Positions 57,301 to 60,960 are shown, counted from the first letter of the stretch. The stretch is DNA of 64,000 bases from Palaemon carinicauda (GCF_036898095.1 NC_090743.1:14861795-14925794); one strand, 5' to 3'. Notes: generated by a model from the sequence alone, not told the origin. Program-made: numbers and translations.

Positions 57301-58539
57301 TCTTGCCACTTTTGGCTTTCCCAGCATTTAAAGAACCACCTAATTACTGTTCATGAAGAGGAGAGCTCCAGGATTTCATAATTTGGGAGTAAATGGAAAG
57401 TGGGTCTTGTAAACAAATACCTATTGCAATCTAAGGGAGGTTTGCAAGGGGACGTAGGCGCCCCCAAAAGTAAGTATGAATATGCTACTTTGTTAGGTTA
57501 GGTAGGAAATCTTAGGATAGGTTGTTTTCTTGTGTTTGCTTCCCTTTTTAATGTTGTTTTCCAGTCATAACTTTTTAAATTTTTCACCCAGTCTGTTCCA
57601 ACGATTACAAAAGCTCCGCATAGACTAAACCTACACCAGACATTAAAACTATTAGCATACATGGGCTAGTGGTTCTTTGTCAATGATAATACAAACAATG
57701 GTAAAGTTCTACATCCAAGAAGGTAATATATGGAGAAGAAAAGGCTTGTTTTACCATTAAAAATAATTTCCCCACCCAAAACCCGGAGTTCCCACTGGGG
57801 GTCCCCCATTATCGGTGGATATAGATATATGTATTTCTGAAACTATTCATTTCCGACAGGAACGAGTGTCATTTTCGAAGAGAACGGGCCTTTTTCCATA
57901 GAATATAGTACTTTCTTCCCTAGGTTATATTACCCTGTAATACAGTACAATAATATCCAAATAATACCGTAGGCTATACGTATGGAAATCTTTTCAAAGG
58001 TACGAATCCTTCTCACCTACCTACAAGAACTTTCAACTATATCAAAATTGACTGGATAAATAGATGACTAACACGGAACACAGCATAAATGAGTAATAGC
58101 GTTATCAAATATAAAATAGAAGCTAAAATAAACAATAAAGTCAACGAAAGCCTGTCCGCCCCTTTCTTCCAGTCGCAATTCATAAGACCTTTATGCGATA
58201 TTTTGTCAATATAGGGCAAATTCATTGACACGCAGTAATGTTTCTAAAGTCTTTTCATGCATGACACCTCAAATAGCTCAATAGCCACGCTATGTGATCA
58301 AACTAGTTAATTTGTTGCTCAGATGTTCAATGTGGTTGGTATGTCAACAAGACGGGAGCCGCTCCCACCATAGCTGTCATCGGATAATTTCCTTTACGGA
58401 TCATTTTACATTCGGTTTTGGGGCTTTAATTTATCACAAGTATTTAAAAAACTCACCAGAGGTTCTCTTTCTCTTCGGCTTTCTCTTTTCTGAGGTCGGA
58501 AAGCCCTGAAAGGGCTGACCTTTCCCCATTCAGCGCCAT
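12626..58539 (-). CDS. Dlic: Cytoplasmic dynein light intermediate chain gene, 9 coding exons, 3' end missing
   Basis: Joined exons (58457-58539, 53962-54035, 44653-44769, 41015-41245, 31874-32043, 30853-31082, 30011-30125, 28895-29107, 12626-12755) give 454 codons with GT-AG introns and matching phases throughout. The protein matches the metazoan dynein light intermediate chain family: N-terminal NLWKKIL, a P-loop GENESGKTT at residues 53-61, [39 protein letters not shown], and the tail helix [16 protein letters not shown] at about residues 423-438. Known role: the GTPase-like domain binds the dynein heavy chain, and the tail helix binds cargo adaptors of the Hook, BICD and Spindly type. Human LIC1 has about 520 residues, so some 40-70 C-terminal residues and the stop codon are missing; no matching exon was seen left of 12626. 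Introns range from about 0.7 to 16 kb and are full of retrotransposons. The identity is certain in practice; paralogue status is not tested. Confidence 0.96.
12756..18420. other. Dlic intron 8, AT-rich part without recognised genes
   Basis: About 5.7 kb of AT-rich DNA. Only two short direct duplications stand out: about 29 bp (TATAGGATCTACAATGAATA...) twice at 16291-16348, and about 28 bp (TCTAACATCATTAAGAATAA...) twice at 16828-16884. The short open frames show no family similarity. Confidence 0.6.
18421..19090 (+). mobile_element. LINE 3' fragment, copy 2
   Basis: It matches copy 1 from about 6995 onwards (CTATTGTACCAACTGTGATG, CAAGAGGAAGGCCAAGG, TTCTGATAGGCCCTGC, GGGTGGGCTATGGCACCCTA) and ends at GGGAGAAGTGCCATGGTAGA. 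It is more diverged, with several frameshifts, and is therefore probably older than copy 1. No long (TATG)n tail is kept. Confidence 0.85.
19166..19186 (+). repeat. Poly(T) run
   Basis: Uninterrupted T tract between LINE copy 2 and the 44-bp satellite. Confidence 0.95.
19211..19848 (+). repeat. 44-bp tandem satellite, about 14.5 copies
   Basis: The unit is 44 bp and contains GCATTTGATGTGCCACACAT then CCTACCCATTCAGGTCTTGA. Copies differ by point changes and small indels. Variant types (TGTGCATTT, TGCACATTT, GTGAATTTG; CCCATT against CCCCTT) recur in the same order several times, which suggests that multi-unit blocks were duplicated. Confidence 0.93.
19850..21077. other. AT-rich intronic DNA, nothing recognised
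   Basis: Part of Dlic intron 8 between the satellite and DIRS-2. No recognisable gene or repeat. Confidence 0.55.
21119..21278 (+). repeat. DIRS-2 left inverted terminal repeat
   Basis: About 160 bp whose reverse complement is nearly identical to 27421-27580 (for example CTGTCGAGCCGCAGAGTTGC on the other arm). The outer 40 or so bases of the two ends differ from each other and are not part of the ITR. Confidence 0.93.
21325..21418 (+). repeat. DIRS-2 internal complementary region (ICR)
   Basis: Positions 21325-21383 are the reverse complement of the left terminus (21078 to about 21137). Positions 21378-21418 are the reverse complement of the right terminus (about 27556-27596). The two arms overlap on ATTTTT at 21378-21383. 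This is the DIRS1 ICR, which is thought to act as the splint that lets the two cDNA ends be joined into a circle before YR-mediated insertion. Confidence 0.93.
21819..22960 (-). pseudogene. DIRS-2 tyrosine recombinase, frameshifted
   Basis: The N-terminal part ([20 protein letters not shown] to [14 protein letters not shown], with the first catalytic Arg) is open past the codon where DIRS-1 has a stop. A run of six T at 22345-22350, five in DIRS-1, shifts the frame after GFSTEK. The next frame gives [18 protein letters not shown] and [17 protein letters not shown] second shift occurs near 22091 (ATTAAAAAAATC). The last frame gives [14 protein letters not shown] (HxxR box, 22019-22030) and [10 protein letters not shown] with the candidate catalytic Tyr codon at 21921-21923. 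All catalytic residues are recognisable, but the gene is broken twice. Confidence 0.88.
22721..24445 (-). pseudogene. DIRS-2 RT/RNase H/MT-like ORF, N-terminally deleted and frameshifted
   Basis: Three overlapping frames cover it. 24445-23807 holds the RT from [18 protein letters not shown] through [15 protein letters not shown] (YLDD). 23970-23368 holds the thumb and start of RNase H. 23470-22721 holds the end of RNase H and the MT-like block ([30 protein letters not shown]). The first 160 or so residues of the DIRS-1 protein, including WRPVLDVSAL, are absent; the junction at about 24400 reads straight into gag-derived sequence. It could not make an active enzyme. Confidence 0.88.
24419..24522 (+). 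repeat. 52-bp direct duplication at the gag/RT deletion junction
   Basis: CTGCAGTGAACATGGCTGCC at 24419 and CTGCAGAGAACGTGGCTGTC at 24471 begin two similar units, each ending GGAGCCATCCCTGA plus flank. They sit exactly where DIRS-2 lost the gag C-terminus and RT N-terminus. Confidence 0.8.
24442..26160 (-). pseudogene. DIRS-2 gag remnant
   Basis: Minus-strand pieces match DIRS-1 gag: [20 protein letters not shown] near 24640-24690, [20 protein letters not shown] near 25260-25340, and [20 protein letters not shown] near 26010. Frames are broken in many places. The DIRS-1 region for about residues 7-155, including the Cys/His module, is absent. A 66-bp in-frame duplication lies at 25151-25282. 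Confidence 0.85.
25151..25282 (+). repeat. 66-bp tandem duplication in DIRS-2 gag
   Basis: GACCAGGACGCAACGTCATG starts at 25151 and again at 25217. The length is a multiple of three, giving two copies of [20 protein letters not shown] on the minus strand. DIRS-1 has one copy. Confidence 0.92.
26161..27210 (-). other. DIRS-2 non-coding 5' leader replacing the gag N-terminus
   Basis: On the minus strand the gag ATG is kept at about 27214 ([13 protein letters not shown], then stop). AT-rich non-coding sequence of about 1.05 kb follows until gag similarity resumes at about 26160. DIRS-3 has the same leader at 39410-40415, clearly homologous. It holds a (CT)n-like pyrimidine stretch at 26555-26600 and a 19-bp palindrome. 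DIRS-1 lacks it. Confidence 0.85.
26802..26820. repeat. 19-bp palindrome in DIRS-2 leader
   Basis: CTCTATCGTAACGATAGAG: two perfect 9-bp arms around one base. The same sequence is kept in DIRS-3 at 40012-40030. It could be a protein-binding site or a hairpin in the RNA; no function can be assigned. Confidence 0.85.
27421..27580 (-). repeat. DIRS-2 right inverted terminal repeat
   Basis: Inverted partner of 21119-21278. It contains AGAAGAATTGAAGGTTTTGT and GCGATCGCTCGCGAG. It is the 5' end of the element, whose likely start region for transcription lies here or just inside. Confidence 0.93.
27597..28894. other. Remainder of Dlic intron 8
   Basis: AT-rich sequence with a poly(T) run at 28039-28067. 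No gene, RNA or mobile element recognised. Confidence 0.6.
28039..28067 (+). repeat. Poly(T) run, 29 bp
   Basis: Uninterrupted T tract. It could be the tail of a minus-strand retroposed copy, but no body is recognised beside it. Confidence 0.95.
28895..29107 (-). CDS. Dlic: Dlic exon 8 (213 nt, start of tail)
   Basis: Acceptor TTATAG/ACTGTATC and donor AAGAAG/GTATGG. It encodes 71 residues: [20 protein letters not shown], then a Ser/Pro/Arg-rich stretch ending [11 protein letters not shown]. The EDEQAFL segment aligns with the vertebrate EDDQVFLMKLQ. The rest is the expected unstructured tail. Confidence 0.92.
29108..30010. other. Dlic intron 7
   Basis: AT-rich. Two similar segments with GACGTAC (ACCCCCAATGGACGTACTGG at about 29685 and CCCCCATGGACGTACCAGTA at about 29729) lie close together. 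Nothing else recognised. Confidence 0.6.
30011..30125 (-). CDS. Dlic: Dlic exon 7 (115 nt)
   Basis: Acceptor CTTTTCAG/TCCAGCC and donor AGGAAG/GTAAGT. It completes Ile of [12 protein letters not shown] and encodes [20 protein letters not shown] then VVKPPVVRK, the end of the globular domain in the family. Confidence 0.95.
30201..30350 (+). repeat. (GA)n microsatellite in Dlic intron 6
   Basis: About 150 bp of GA dinucleotides with interspersed GC (GAGAGCGCGA) in the first third and pure GA in the rest, followed by (AAT)n. It starts about 75 bp after the acceptor of exon 7 in genomic order, i.e. inside intron 6 (30126-30852). Confidence 0.97.
30853..31082 (-). CDS. Dlic: Dlic exon 6 (230 nt)
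   Basis: Acceptor TTTTCAG/ACCGACTA and donor TTCAT/GTAAGT. It encodes [59 protein letters not shown] and [11 protein letters not shown], one of the most conserved blocks of the family. The last codon is split 2+1 with exon 7. Confidence 0.96.
31874..32043 (-). CDS. Dlic: Dlic exon 5 (170 nt)
   Basis: Acceptor ATTCTAG/TGACAAGG and donor ACAAAG/GTAAGT. It encodes [20 protein letters not shown], an acidic and Ser-rich linker with a KRSS stretch, then [20 protein letters not shown] and VTK. It aligns with vertebrate FQEYVEPGED...VLPLGADTLTHNLG. The exon ends in phase 0. Confidence 0.94.
32570..32850 (+). pseudogene. Non-LTR retrotransposon RT C-terminal scrap
   Basis: It encodes [20 protein letters not shown] then VFESVDLH, resembling the C-terminus of Jockey-like ORF2 proteins ([18 protein letters not shown] pattern; compare [21 protein letters not shown] at 43.9 kb and SRSFISAMTRLWNNLPNLVV at 60.6 kb). 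It is followed by LLNRLT-like sequence. Heavily decayed. Confidence 0.6.
33000..34150 (+). pseudogene. DIRS-type RT/RNase H fragment on the plus strand
   Basis: Plus-strand frames give [18 protein letters not shown] at about 33390 (compare VLDVSALNVFVTKTKFTM), [20 protein letters not shown] at 33487, [31 protein letters not shown] then LGMTIDN to about 33850, and [14 protein letters not shown] near 34045 as in the RNase H start (DAS-GWGA). The YLDD position reads YPDN, so the active site is lost. This is a different DIRS lineage from DIRS-1/2/3 and has the opposite orientation. It stops about 30 bp before the left end of DIRS-3. Confidence 0.78.
34222..34380 (+). repeat. DIRS-3 left inverted terminal repeat
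   Basis: The reverse complement of 40612-40772, nearly identical, including GCGATCGCTATGCAGGTAGG and CAGCGCCATCTGTCGAGCAG. Confidence 0.93.
34427..34521 (+). repeat. DIRS-3 internal complementary region (ICR)
   Basis: Positions 34427-34487 are the reverse complement of the left terminus (from 34180). Positions 34482-34521 are the reverse complement of the right terminus (up to 40789). The arms overlap on ATTTTT at 34482-34487. The bases that distinguish DIRS-3 ends from DIRS-2 ends (CAATATTAAAC against AAATATTTAAC) are changed in the same way in this ICR. Confidence 0.93.
34930..35990 (-). pseudogene. DIRS-3 tyrosine recombinase, frameshifted
   Basis: The pieces are [20 protein letters not shown] to LLKSFETTK (in the frame that ends at 35618), [20 protein letters not shown] (35347-35643), and [19 protein letters not shown] with [20 protein letters not shown] and KVRTHEVE (35075-35365). 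The first Arg box reads AKIV, so the catalytic Arg is replaced by Ile. Several small deletions shift the frame, one of them inside the HxxR box. Not functional. Confidence 0.85.
35860..37010 (-). pseudogene. DIRS-3 RT thumb / RNase H / MT-like fragment
   Basis: It begins at [20 protein letters not shown] (DIRS-1 residue about 314), so the whole RT palm with YLDD is missing; the sequence to its right (37011 and up) is gag-derived. The RNase H end [20 protein letters not shown] and [12 protein letters not shown], and the MT-like block [20 protein letters not shown] and [15 protein letters not shown], are open in one 239-codon frame (36579-35860). Confidence 0.88.
37011..37910 (-). pseudogene. 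DIRS-3 second gag segment, joined to the RT fragment
   Basis: One 283-codon frame (37855-37004) carries gag-like sequence: four 30-residue repeats, then [40 protein letters not shown] and [16 protein letters not shown], ending at the RT fusion. It repeats material also present in the gag remnant further 5' (38473-38945), so part of gag is duplicated in this element, in a somewhat different sequence version. Confidence 0.82.
37430..37789 (+). repeat. 90-bp tandem repeat, 4 copies, in frame in gag
   Basis: CTGGCAGACGCGAGTAGGTT recurs at 37441, 37531, 37621 and 37711 with almost no differences. On the minus strand each unit encodes 30 residues ([20 protein letters not shown] plus [10 protein letters not shown]). 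The near-identity points to a recent expansion. Confidence 0.97.
37911..39411 (-). pseudogene. DIRS-3 gag remnant (N- to C-terminal part)
   Basis: Minus-strand pieces in changing frames match DIRS-1 and DIRS-2 gag: [20 protein letters not shown] at about 39380, [27 protein letters not shown] at 39170, [20 protein letters not shown] at about 38600, and [24 protein letters not shown] sequence at 38050. The C-terminal part resembles the deleted version of DIRS-2 (CTTCAAAGGCTTGACAAAAG), not intact DIRS-1. Confidence 0.82.
39412..40415 (-). other. DIRS-3 non-coding 5' leader, homologous to that of DIRS-2
   Basis: It has the same order of landmarks as DIRS-2: TTTCTGTTTTGCACTTATTT, a pyrimidine tract at 39770-39815, the 19-bp palindrome at 40012-40030, and an ATG-ATGGCCGAC-like start at the 5' side. 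Just after the palindrome it has an extra piece, TGTTGAACGTCCTGAACGTC plus AACAAC (40035-40060), that matches gag at 37336-37361. Confidence 0.85.
40012..40030. repeat. 19-bp palindrome in DIRS-3 leader
   Basis: CTCTATCGTAACGATAGAG, identical to the copy in DIRS-2 at 26802-26820. Confidence 0.85.
40612..40772 (-). repeat. DIRS-3 right inverted terminal repeat
   Basis: Inverted partner of 34222-34380; 5' end of the element. Confidence 0.93.
41015..41245 (-). CDS. Dlic: Dlic exon 4 (231 nt)
   Basis: Acceptor TTTGGCAG/ACCATACG and donor CTTGA/GTAAGT. It encodes the core of the GTPase-like domain: [20 protein letters not shown], then [19 protein letters not shown] and [19 protein letters not shown]. 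It corresponds to the vertebrate region NVWILDGDLYHKGLLKF through HVDKLKIPPEEMKE. Confidence 0.95.
41780..41990 (+). mobile_element. SINE fragment (body, no tRNA head)
   Basis: It shares CCATCCTTGTGAGCTA, CTCATCAACAGCC, GCCCTCCTTAGACCTAGCTG, CTGATCATAT and GGTCAGTCTTTAGGGTATTG with the SINE at 63093-63425. The tRNA-like head is missing or unrecognisable. In Dlic intron 3. Confidence 0.75.
42290..43260. mobile_element. Foldback/MITE-like element, about 0.97 kb
   Basis: The ends carry imperfect inverted repeats made of repeated GGACAAAGTGTCGA-like units: left TGGACAAAGCGTCGAGTGTC at about 42376, right TTTGTCCAATCGACACTTTC at about 43215. Longer inverted similarity continues inside (AGAAAGAGCATGAGAGTGTG at 42444 against CACCCTCTCTCTTTTTCTTG at about 43126). 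No coding capacity was seen. Probably a non-autonomous DNA transposon; the superfamily is not determined. Confidence 0.7.
43270..44170 (+). pseudogene. Jockey-like non-LTR RT C-terminal fragment with 3' UTR
   Basis: Frames give [20 protein letters not shown] at about 43350, [20 protein letters not shown] at about 43460, [15 protein letters not shown] (normally EYCSPVW), MLVAPDFS, and [21 protein letters not shown] at about 43890. These match the thumb and C-terminus of Jockey-like ORF2. Many stops. The 3' part (TTTGTTCCTTTCCTCAATAG, GGCTATTTTTCCCTTTTAGA) recurs inverted at about 48528-48640, marking the same family. Confidence 0.75.
44653..44769 (-). CDS. Dlic: Dlic exon 3 (117 nt, P-loop)
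   Basis: Acceptor TTTACAG/GAGAGAAT and donor GAGACG/GTAAGT. It completes the P-loop G-ENESGKTT (Walker A pattern GxxxxGKT) and continues to [15 protein letters not shown], matching the family motif GLEYLYLNVHDEDRD. It ends one base into an Asp codon. Confidence 0.95.
44770..46230. other. Dlic intron 2, 5'-distal part, unclassified
   Basis: AT-rich with a poly(A) run near 45685. At about 45160 the sequence ATAATTTGTATTTTTCGTAA resembles the outer ends of the DIRS-C and DIRS-0 elements (AAATTGTATTTGTCCTAA), so an old element edge may lie here. Nothing is readable as a gene. Confidence 0.4.
46231..48525 (-). other. Higher-GC repeat-derived region, probably a dead DIRS-like element
   Basis: The base composition rises sharply against the AT-rich flanks. 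ATTAACAAGGTAGTTGGTTA at about 46312 resembles the DIRS-0 terminal repeat (GTTAACGAGGTAGTTAACAA). Minus-strand frames give short pieces such as [15 protein letters not shown] (47230) that could be the VAPLWPAREW part of the MT-like domain. No block is long enough to be sure. Confidence 0.35.
48528..48640 (-). repeat. 3' end of a Jockey-like non-LTR element (inverted)
   Basis: Read on the minus strand it gives TTTCCTTTCCTCACTGGGCT, ATTTTCCTTGTTAGAGCCCC and TGGGCTTATAGCATCC, matching the 3' UTR at 44090-44160. No coding part is attached. Confidence 0.65.
48708..48892 (+). repeat. DIRS-C left inverted terminal repeat
   Basis: Inverted match to 52129-52290. Shared blocks include CACTGACCAA, GTCCTATACC-TCCTAACCC and GGGACGCCTCAGTCAACCTT. 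The start of this ITR is repeated once more in inverted order at 48958-48985. Confidence 0.8.
48958..49181 (-). pseudogene. DIRS-C RNase H fragment fused to an ICR arm
   Basis: The minus strand reads [40 protein letters not shown] and [20 protein letters not shown]. This matches the RT/RNase H connection of DIRS elements (LHLRPLQFHLAF ... [15 protein letters not shown]); the catalytic Asp of DAS is changed (TKAS). After WGAN the sequence runs directly into the inverted copy of the element terminus, so the remaining RNase H, MT-like and YR sequences are deleted. Confidence 0.78.
49185..49921. mobile_element. 737-bp DNA transposon (MITE) with perfect 40-bp TIRs, PIF/Harbinger-like
   Basis: The first 40 bases (AGGCCGATTCACACGACCCG...) and the reverse complement of the last 40 are identical. 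TAA flanks both sides (49182-49184 and 49922-49924), a 3-bp target duplication of the TWA kind used by PIF/Harbinger. Excising the element and one TAA leaves the DIRS-C reading frame continuous (KGRL, then RPVQW), which confirms the borders. The only coding trace is a MADF-like segment. No DDE transposase is present. Confidence 0.88.
49470..49590 (-). pseudogene. MADF/Myb-like DNA-binding domain remnant inside the MITE
   Basis: The minus strand reads [20 protein letters not shown] then [20 protein letters not shown], followed by G/GTGAGT, a good splice donor. This is the pattern of the MADF domain (LI-LV..-P-LYD...-Y-N...+...W..I...L). It is preceded by a stop (TAG) that could instead be the end of an intron (TTAG). 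PIF/Harbinger elements carry such a second protein beside the transposase, which fits the TIR and TSD evidence. Confidence 0.6.
49925..50300 (-). pseudogene. DIRS-C reverse transcriptase tail
   Basis: The minus strand gives RPLIKGRTNISE-like sequence and [13 protein letters not shown] / [11 protein letters not shown] in alternating frames, matching [20 protein letters not shown] of DIRS-1. Frameshifted; no YLDD region is kept. Confidence 0.65.
50316..51953 (-). pseudogene. DIRS-C gag-like region
   Basis: The stretch is clearly richer in GC than its flanks. Minus-strand frames are rich in Pro and Ser ([40 protein letters not shown]). A frame at 51953-51723 reads [20 protein letters not shown] followed by [15 protein letters not shown]. 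Repeated [20 protein letters not shown] / [20 protein letters not shown] segments suggest an old internal duplication. The position between RT and right ITR fits gag; there is no family motif to prove it. Confidence 0.55.
52129..52290 (-). repeat. DIRS-C right inverted terminal repeat
   Basis: Contains AAGGTTGACTGAGGCGTCCC and GGGTATAGGACT, and ends near TTTTGGTCAGTGGAAAGTAT. Inverted partner of 48708-48892. Confidence 0.8.
52305..52797 (+). repeat. Dispersed repeat, copy A (about 490 bp)
   Basis: It matches 60961-61450 along its whole length: GTGTGCTCGAGTGTACC, GGTAATCTCAGTGTTGTCAG, GAATAGGCCAGACTATTCG, GTCTGGCCAGTCAAAGAACC and CCTGGCCAACCTACT. No coding capacity and no clear terminal motif; class unknown. 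It abuts the right end of DIRS-C. Confidence 0.85.
53039..53400 (-). other. Possible gag-like scrap of another DIRS family
   Basis: A minus-strand frame (53245-53039) reads [20 protein letters not shown] and [15 protein letters not shown], Cys-rich like DIRS gag N-termini. GATTCCTCAGAAGGAGAGAC at about 53320 recurs in DIRS-0 at about 9652. Weak evidence. Confidence 0.35.
53400..53961. other. Remainder of Dlic intron 2 before exon 2, nothing recognised
   Basis: AT-rich; no gene or repeat family recognised. Confidence 0.55.
53962..54035 (-). CDS. Dlic: Dlic exon 2 (74 nt)
   Basis: Acceptor TTTCAG/GAAAAAG and donor TTTTAG/GTTCGT. It encodes [20 protein letters not shown] then VLVL, and ends one base into the first Gly of the P-loop. 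The phase agrees with exons 1 and 3. Confidence 0.94.
54566..54935 (-). mobile_element. LINE 3' fragment, copy 3 (inverted)
   Basis: On the minus strand it carries the last codons of the LINE ORF ([19 protein letters not shown]), the conserved 3' UTR (GGGTGGGCTGTGGCACCCTA, GTTGATGTCGGCTACCCCCC) and a (TATG)n tail at 54568-54580. It is strongly 5'-truncated, about 370 bp. An A23 run at 54632-54654 (plus strand) lies within the UTR. In Dlic intron 1. Confidence 0.9.
54936..56755. other. Dlic intron 1, middle part, nothing recognised
   Basis: AT-rich intronic DNA. No coding similarity or mobile element recognised. Confidence 0.55.
56762..57465. mobile_element. Large foldback (inverted-repeat) element, about 0.7 kb
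   Basis: Two arms of about 300 bp face each other around about 57110. CTAAGGTATTTGTTTACAAG-like sequence at about 56792 pairs with CTTGTAAACAAATACCTATT at about 57406. GCTGGGAAAGCAAAAA at 56886 pairs with TTTTGGCTTTCCCAGC at 57309. AGTTCGTGATGCCAGCATAC at 57034 pairs with GTACGCTGGTATCACGAATT at 57184. Identity is roughly 80%. No open frame. Probably a MITE; transcribed within the Dlic pre-mRNA, it would form a long hairpin. Confidence 0.82.
57466..58456. other. Dlic intron 1 next to exon 1, nothing recognised
   Basis: No repeat or gene similarity was seen. Confidence 0.55.
58457..58539 (-). CDS. Dlic: Dlic exon 1 (start codon, 83 coding nt)
   Basis: The ATG is at 58539-58537. It encodes [20 protein letters not shown] followed by AEEKENL, then two bases of a Trp codon completed by exon 2. 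The donor reads CTCTG/GTGAGT. A charged N-terminus leading into NLW is typical of dynein light intermediate chains. The 5' UTR and transcription start are not defined; no convincing TATA or initiator element was seen upstream. Confidence 0.9.
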
Positions 58540-59348
58540 ATTCTCATGACCAAAACTACGTTCCAATGATGTTAGGTTTACAACAAAAACTATAGACGAA
58601 AGACTCTCTGATCCTACCAACGAAAATAAAACAAAATACAGTCGACCGAGTACTTATACATCTATGAATAAGCTCTGGAATCGGACTCTTCAAAACAAGG
58701 GATTCATTAAAATATATATTCCCTCAAATTTATTATATCTATTGTTTGCAGTACTCCTAATTATCACAAGCCTGCAAAATAGACTCTAAAATCTTGAATG
58801 TCTCGTGACAAGCATTTCAGATCAGTTTTTGGAATTTATAAGACATAATCTATATTAAATACTGAATATTACGTAGGATATCGCCCAGCTAATATAATTT
58901 GCATTGCTTTGCAACCACAGGATGACCCTTCAAGAATGACGTCATTTGGCCTGGGGTGAGTCACTCCCGGTTATACCGTCACCTGTACACTGCTCCATTC
59001 ATTAGGAGCGGCTTCCTTATAAATTTTCTTACAACTTCTTTTCATCTTAGTGTTCAAATATCTAAAACTTGAAAGCAATTGAATCTAAATGACCTGCAAA
59101 CGTTAGTTTAATCTACTACATCTTCAACATTTTTGCACGTTGCAATGCAACACTTCCTGTTCAGTTTTTGTAAGAGAAAATCGAGGAAGTAATAAACTTT
59201 AAACACTTATTTCTTATTAAAAGCTTATAAGCTGGTCACATAATGATTATAAGATTATCAGACCAAAATCTCTATGGTTGGATATTCAAAGATAAATTCA
59301 ACAATGCTCTCTTTTATAATAGCAATAGATAAGGAGTTGATATAGAAT

Positions 59349-59350
<2 letters not shown>
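58540..59350 (-). promoter_or_regulatory. Dlic: Presumed Dlic 5' UTR / upstream region (not resolved)
   Basis: Directly upstream of the Dlic start codon. No obvious TATA box or CpG cluster. The region from 58930 (GACGTCATTTGGCCTGGGGTGAGTC..., with TGACGTCA-like and TGAGTCA-like sites) is somewhat richer in GC and could hold promoter elements, but there may be a non-coding first exon further away. Confidence 0.35.

Positions 59351-59351
<1 letters not shown>

Positions 59352-59432
<81 letters not shown>
59352..59432 (+). repeat. (CT)n microsatellite
   Basis: About 80 bp of pure CT repeat. Confidence 0.97.
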
Positions 59433-59435
<3 letters not shown>

Positions 59436-59874
59436 TTCAGGATTAAAGAATTTATCCTGCTTTCTTGTTTCACCATATCATATTCAATACACGGCGACAA
59501 TTTTACTGGCATTATGCATACAAGTTGCCCAGGTATTTATTTGATAAGGATTACCACAGTACCGTCAATCAAATACAAATTCAGATACAATATTATTGTA
59601 ATTTCGGTTAGGTAGAGGTATTTGATTTTATTATTAATTCTCCTTCACATTTTTACAAGAAAACCAAACCCGAATTTCATGGAAATTTACCACAGCCAAG
59701 ATTTTGCTTATACATTTTCTAACCTTGTCGTAACACGTTCAGGCTTCCTACGTCCGGGATTGGCGAGATGACCTAGCATCAGTGTGACGTAATCATAATC
59801 ATTTGGTATGGAGAAAATCCAATATAATTTTCAATATAATTTTCAGGAGGTTTCTAAAAGCAGAAGGTGATACC

Positions 59875-59875
59875 G

Positions 59876-59912
<37 letters not shown>
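59875..59912 (+). repeat. (ATT)n microsatellite
   Basis: About 12 units of TTA/ATT. Confidence 0.95.
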
Positions 59913-59913
<1 letters not shown>

Positions 59914-59973
59914 ACTAGCTACCACATTTGTTGGAAAAGTGGGAGCTACTAGCTAAAGGGCACCGTCAGAGAT

Positions 59974-60441
59974 AGAAGCCCTGTGAAGAAAGGAAATGAC
60001 AAATAAACTATAAGCCCTGTGGAGAAAGGAAATGACAAATAAACTGTAAGCCCTGTGGAGAAAGGAAATGACAAATAAACTATAAGCCGTGTGGAGAAAG
60101 GAAATGACAAATAAACTGTAAGCCCTGTGGAGAAAGGAAATGACAAATAAACTATAAGCCCTGTGGAGAAAGGAAATGACAAATAAACTATAAGCCCTGT
60201 GGAGAAAGGAAATGACAAATAAACTATAAGCCCTGTGGAGAAAGGAAATGACAAATAAACTATAAGCCCTGTGGAGAAAGGAAATGACAAATAAACTATA
60301 AGCCCTGTGGAGAAAGGAAATGACAAATAAACTATAAGCCCTGTGGAGAAAGGAAATGTCAAATAAACTATAAGCCGTGTGGAGAAAGGAAATGACAAAT
60401 AAACTATAAGCCCTGTGAAGAAAGGAAATGACAAATAAACT
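59974..60441 (+). repeat. 36-bp tandem repeat, 13 copies
   Basis: The unit is TATAAGCCCTGTGGAGAAAG plus GAAATGACAAATAAAC, nearly identical in all copies (differences such as CCCTGTG/CCGTGTG and ACTATAA/ACTGTAA). Because 36 is a multiple of three it stays open on the minus strand (SFPFSTGLIVYL repeated), but nothing else supports a gene. Confidence 0.97.
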
Positions 60442-60499
60442 ATATATGGAAAATGAAGAAAAATATAAGATATTGTATGGTTAGTAACAAATTTAAGAT

Positions 60500-60750
60500 A
60501 GATGTGTCATACATAAACCACGAAAAGAAACTTATATGTCAGCCTATTCAACAGTAGAACATTTGTAATAAGTTTGACCACCTGAAGTTCCATTGATTTA
60601 ACCACTAGATTAGGAAGATTATTCCACAATCTGGTCATAGCTGAAATAAAACTTCTTGAATACTGTGTAATATTGAGTCTCATGGTGGAGTAAGAAAAGA
60701 CTGTTAGAATTAACTGCATATATATTGATATAGCTTGTACAGGATGGTAC
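60500..60750 (-). pseudogene. Jockey-like non-LTR RT C-terminal scrap
   Basis: The minus strand reads RLNITQYSRSFISAMTRLWN, NLPNLVVKSMELQVVK and LLNRLT, the C-terminus of a Jockey-like ORF2 ([18 protein letters not shown] pattern). Only about 80 codons remain. Confidence 0.72.
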
Positions 60751-60960
60751 TGTTTAGGAAGACCCGAATGCAAAGCATGATGGAAAATTATGGAAAATCT
60801 TATGCAACATTATGGAAAATCTTATGCAACAACACAGAGAAATATCTGAAGGACGGTGCAGAGATTAATATTCAGATCAGGAATGGGGAATTTAATATTA
60901 TTATTATTATTAGAAATAAACTACAAGAGAATTTTAAGCACAATAATAATCTAAAATAAA

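Noticed and set aside
59949..60434. 161-codon open frame with 12-residue repeats on the minus strand
   Set aside because: It is the shadow of the 36-bp tandem array. There is no conserved domain, and the array length being a multiple of three explains it.
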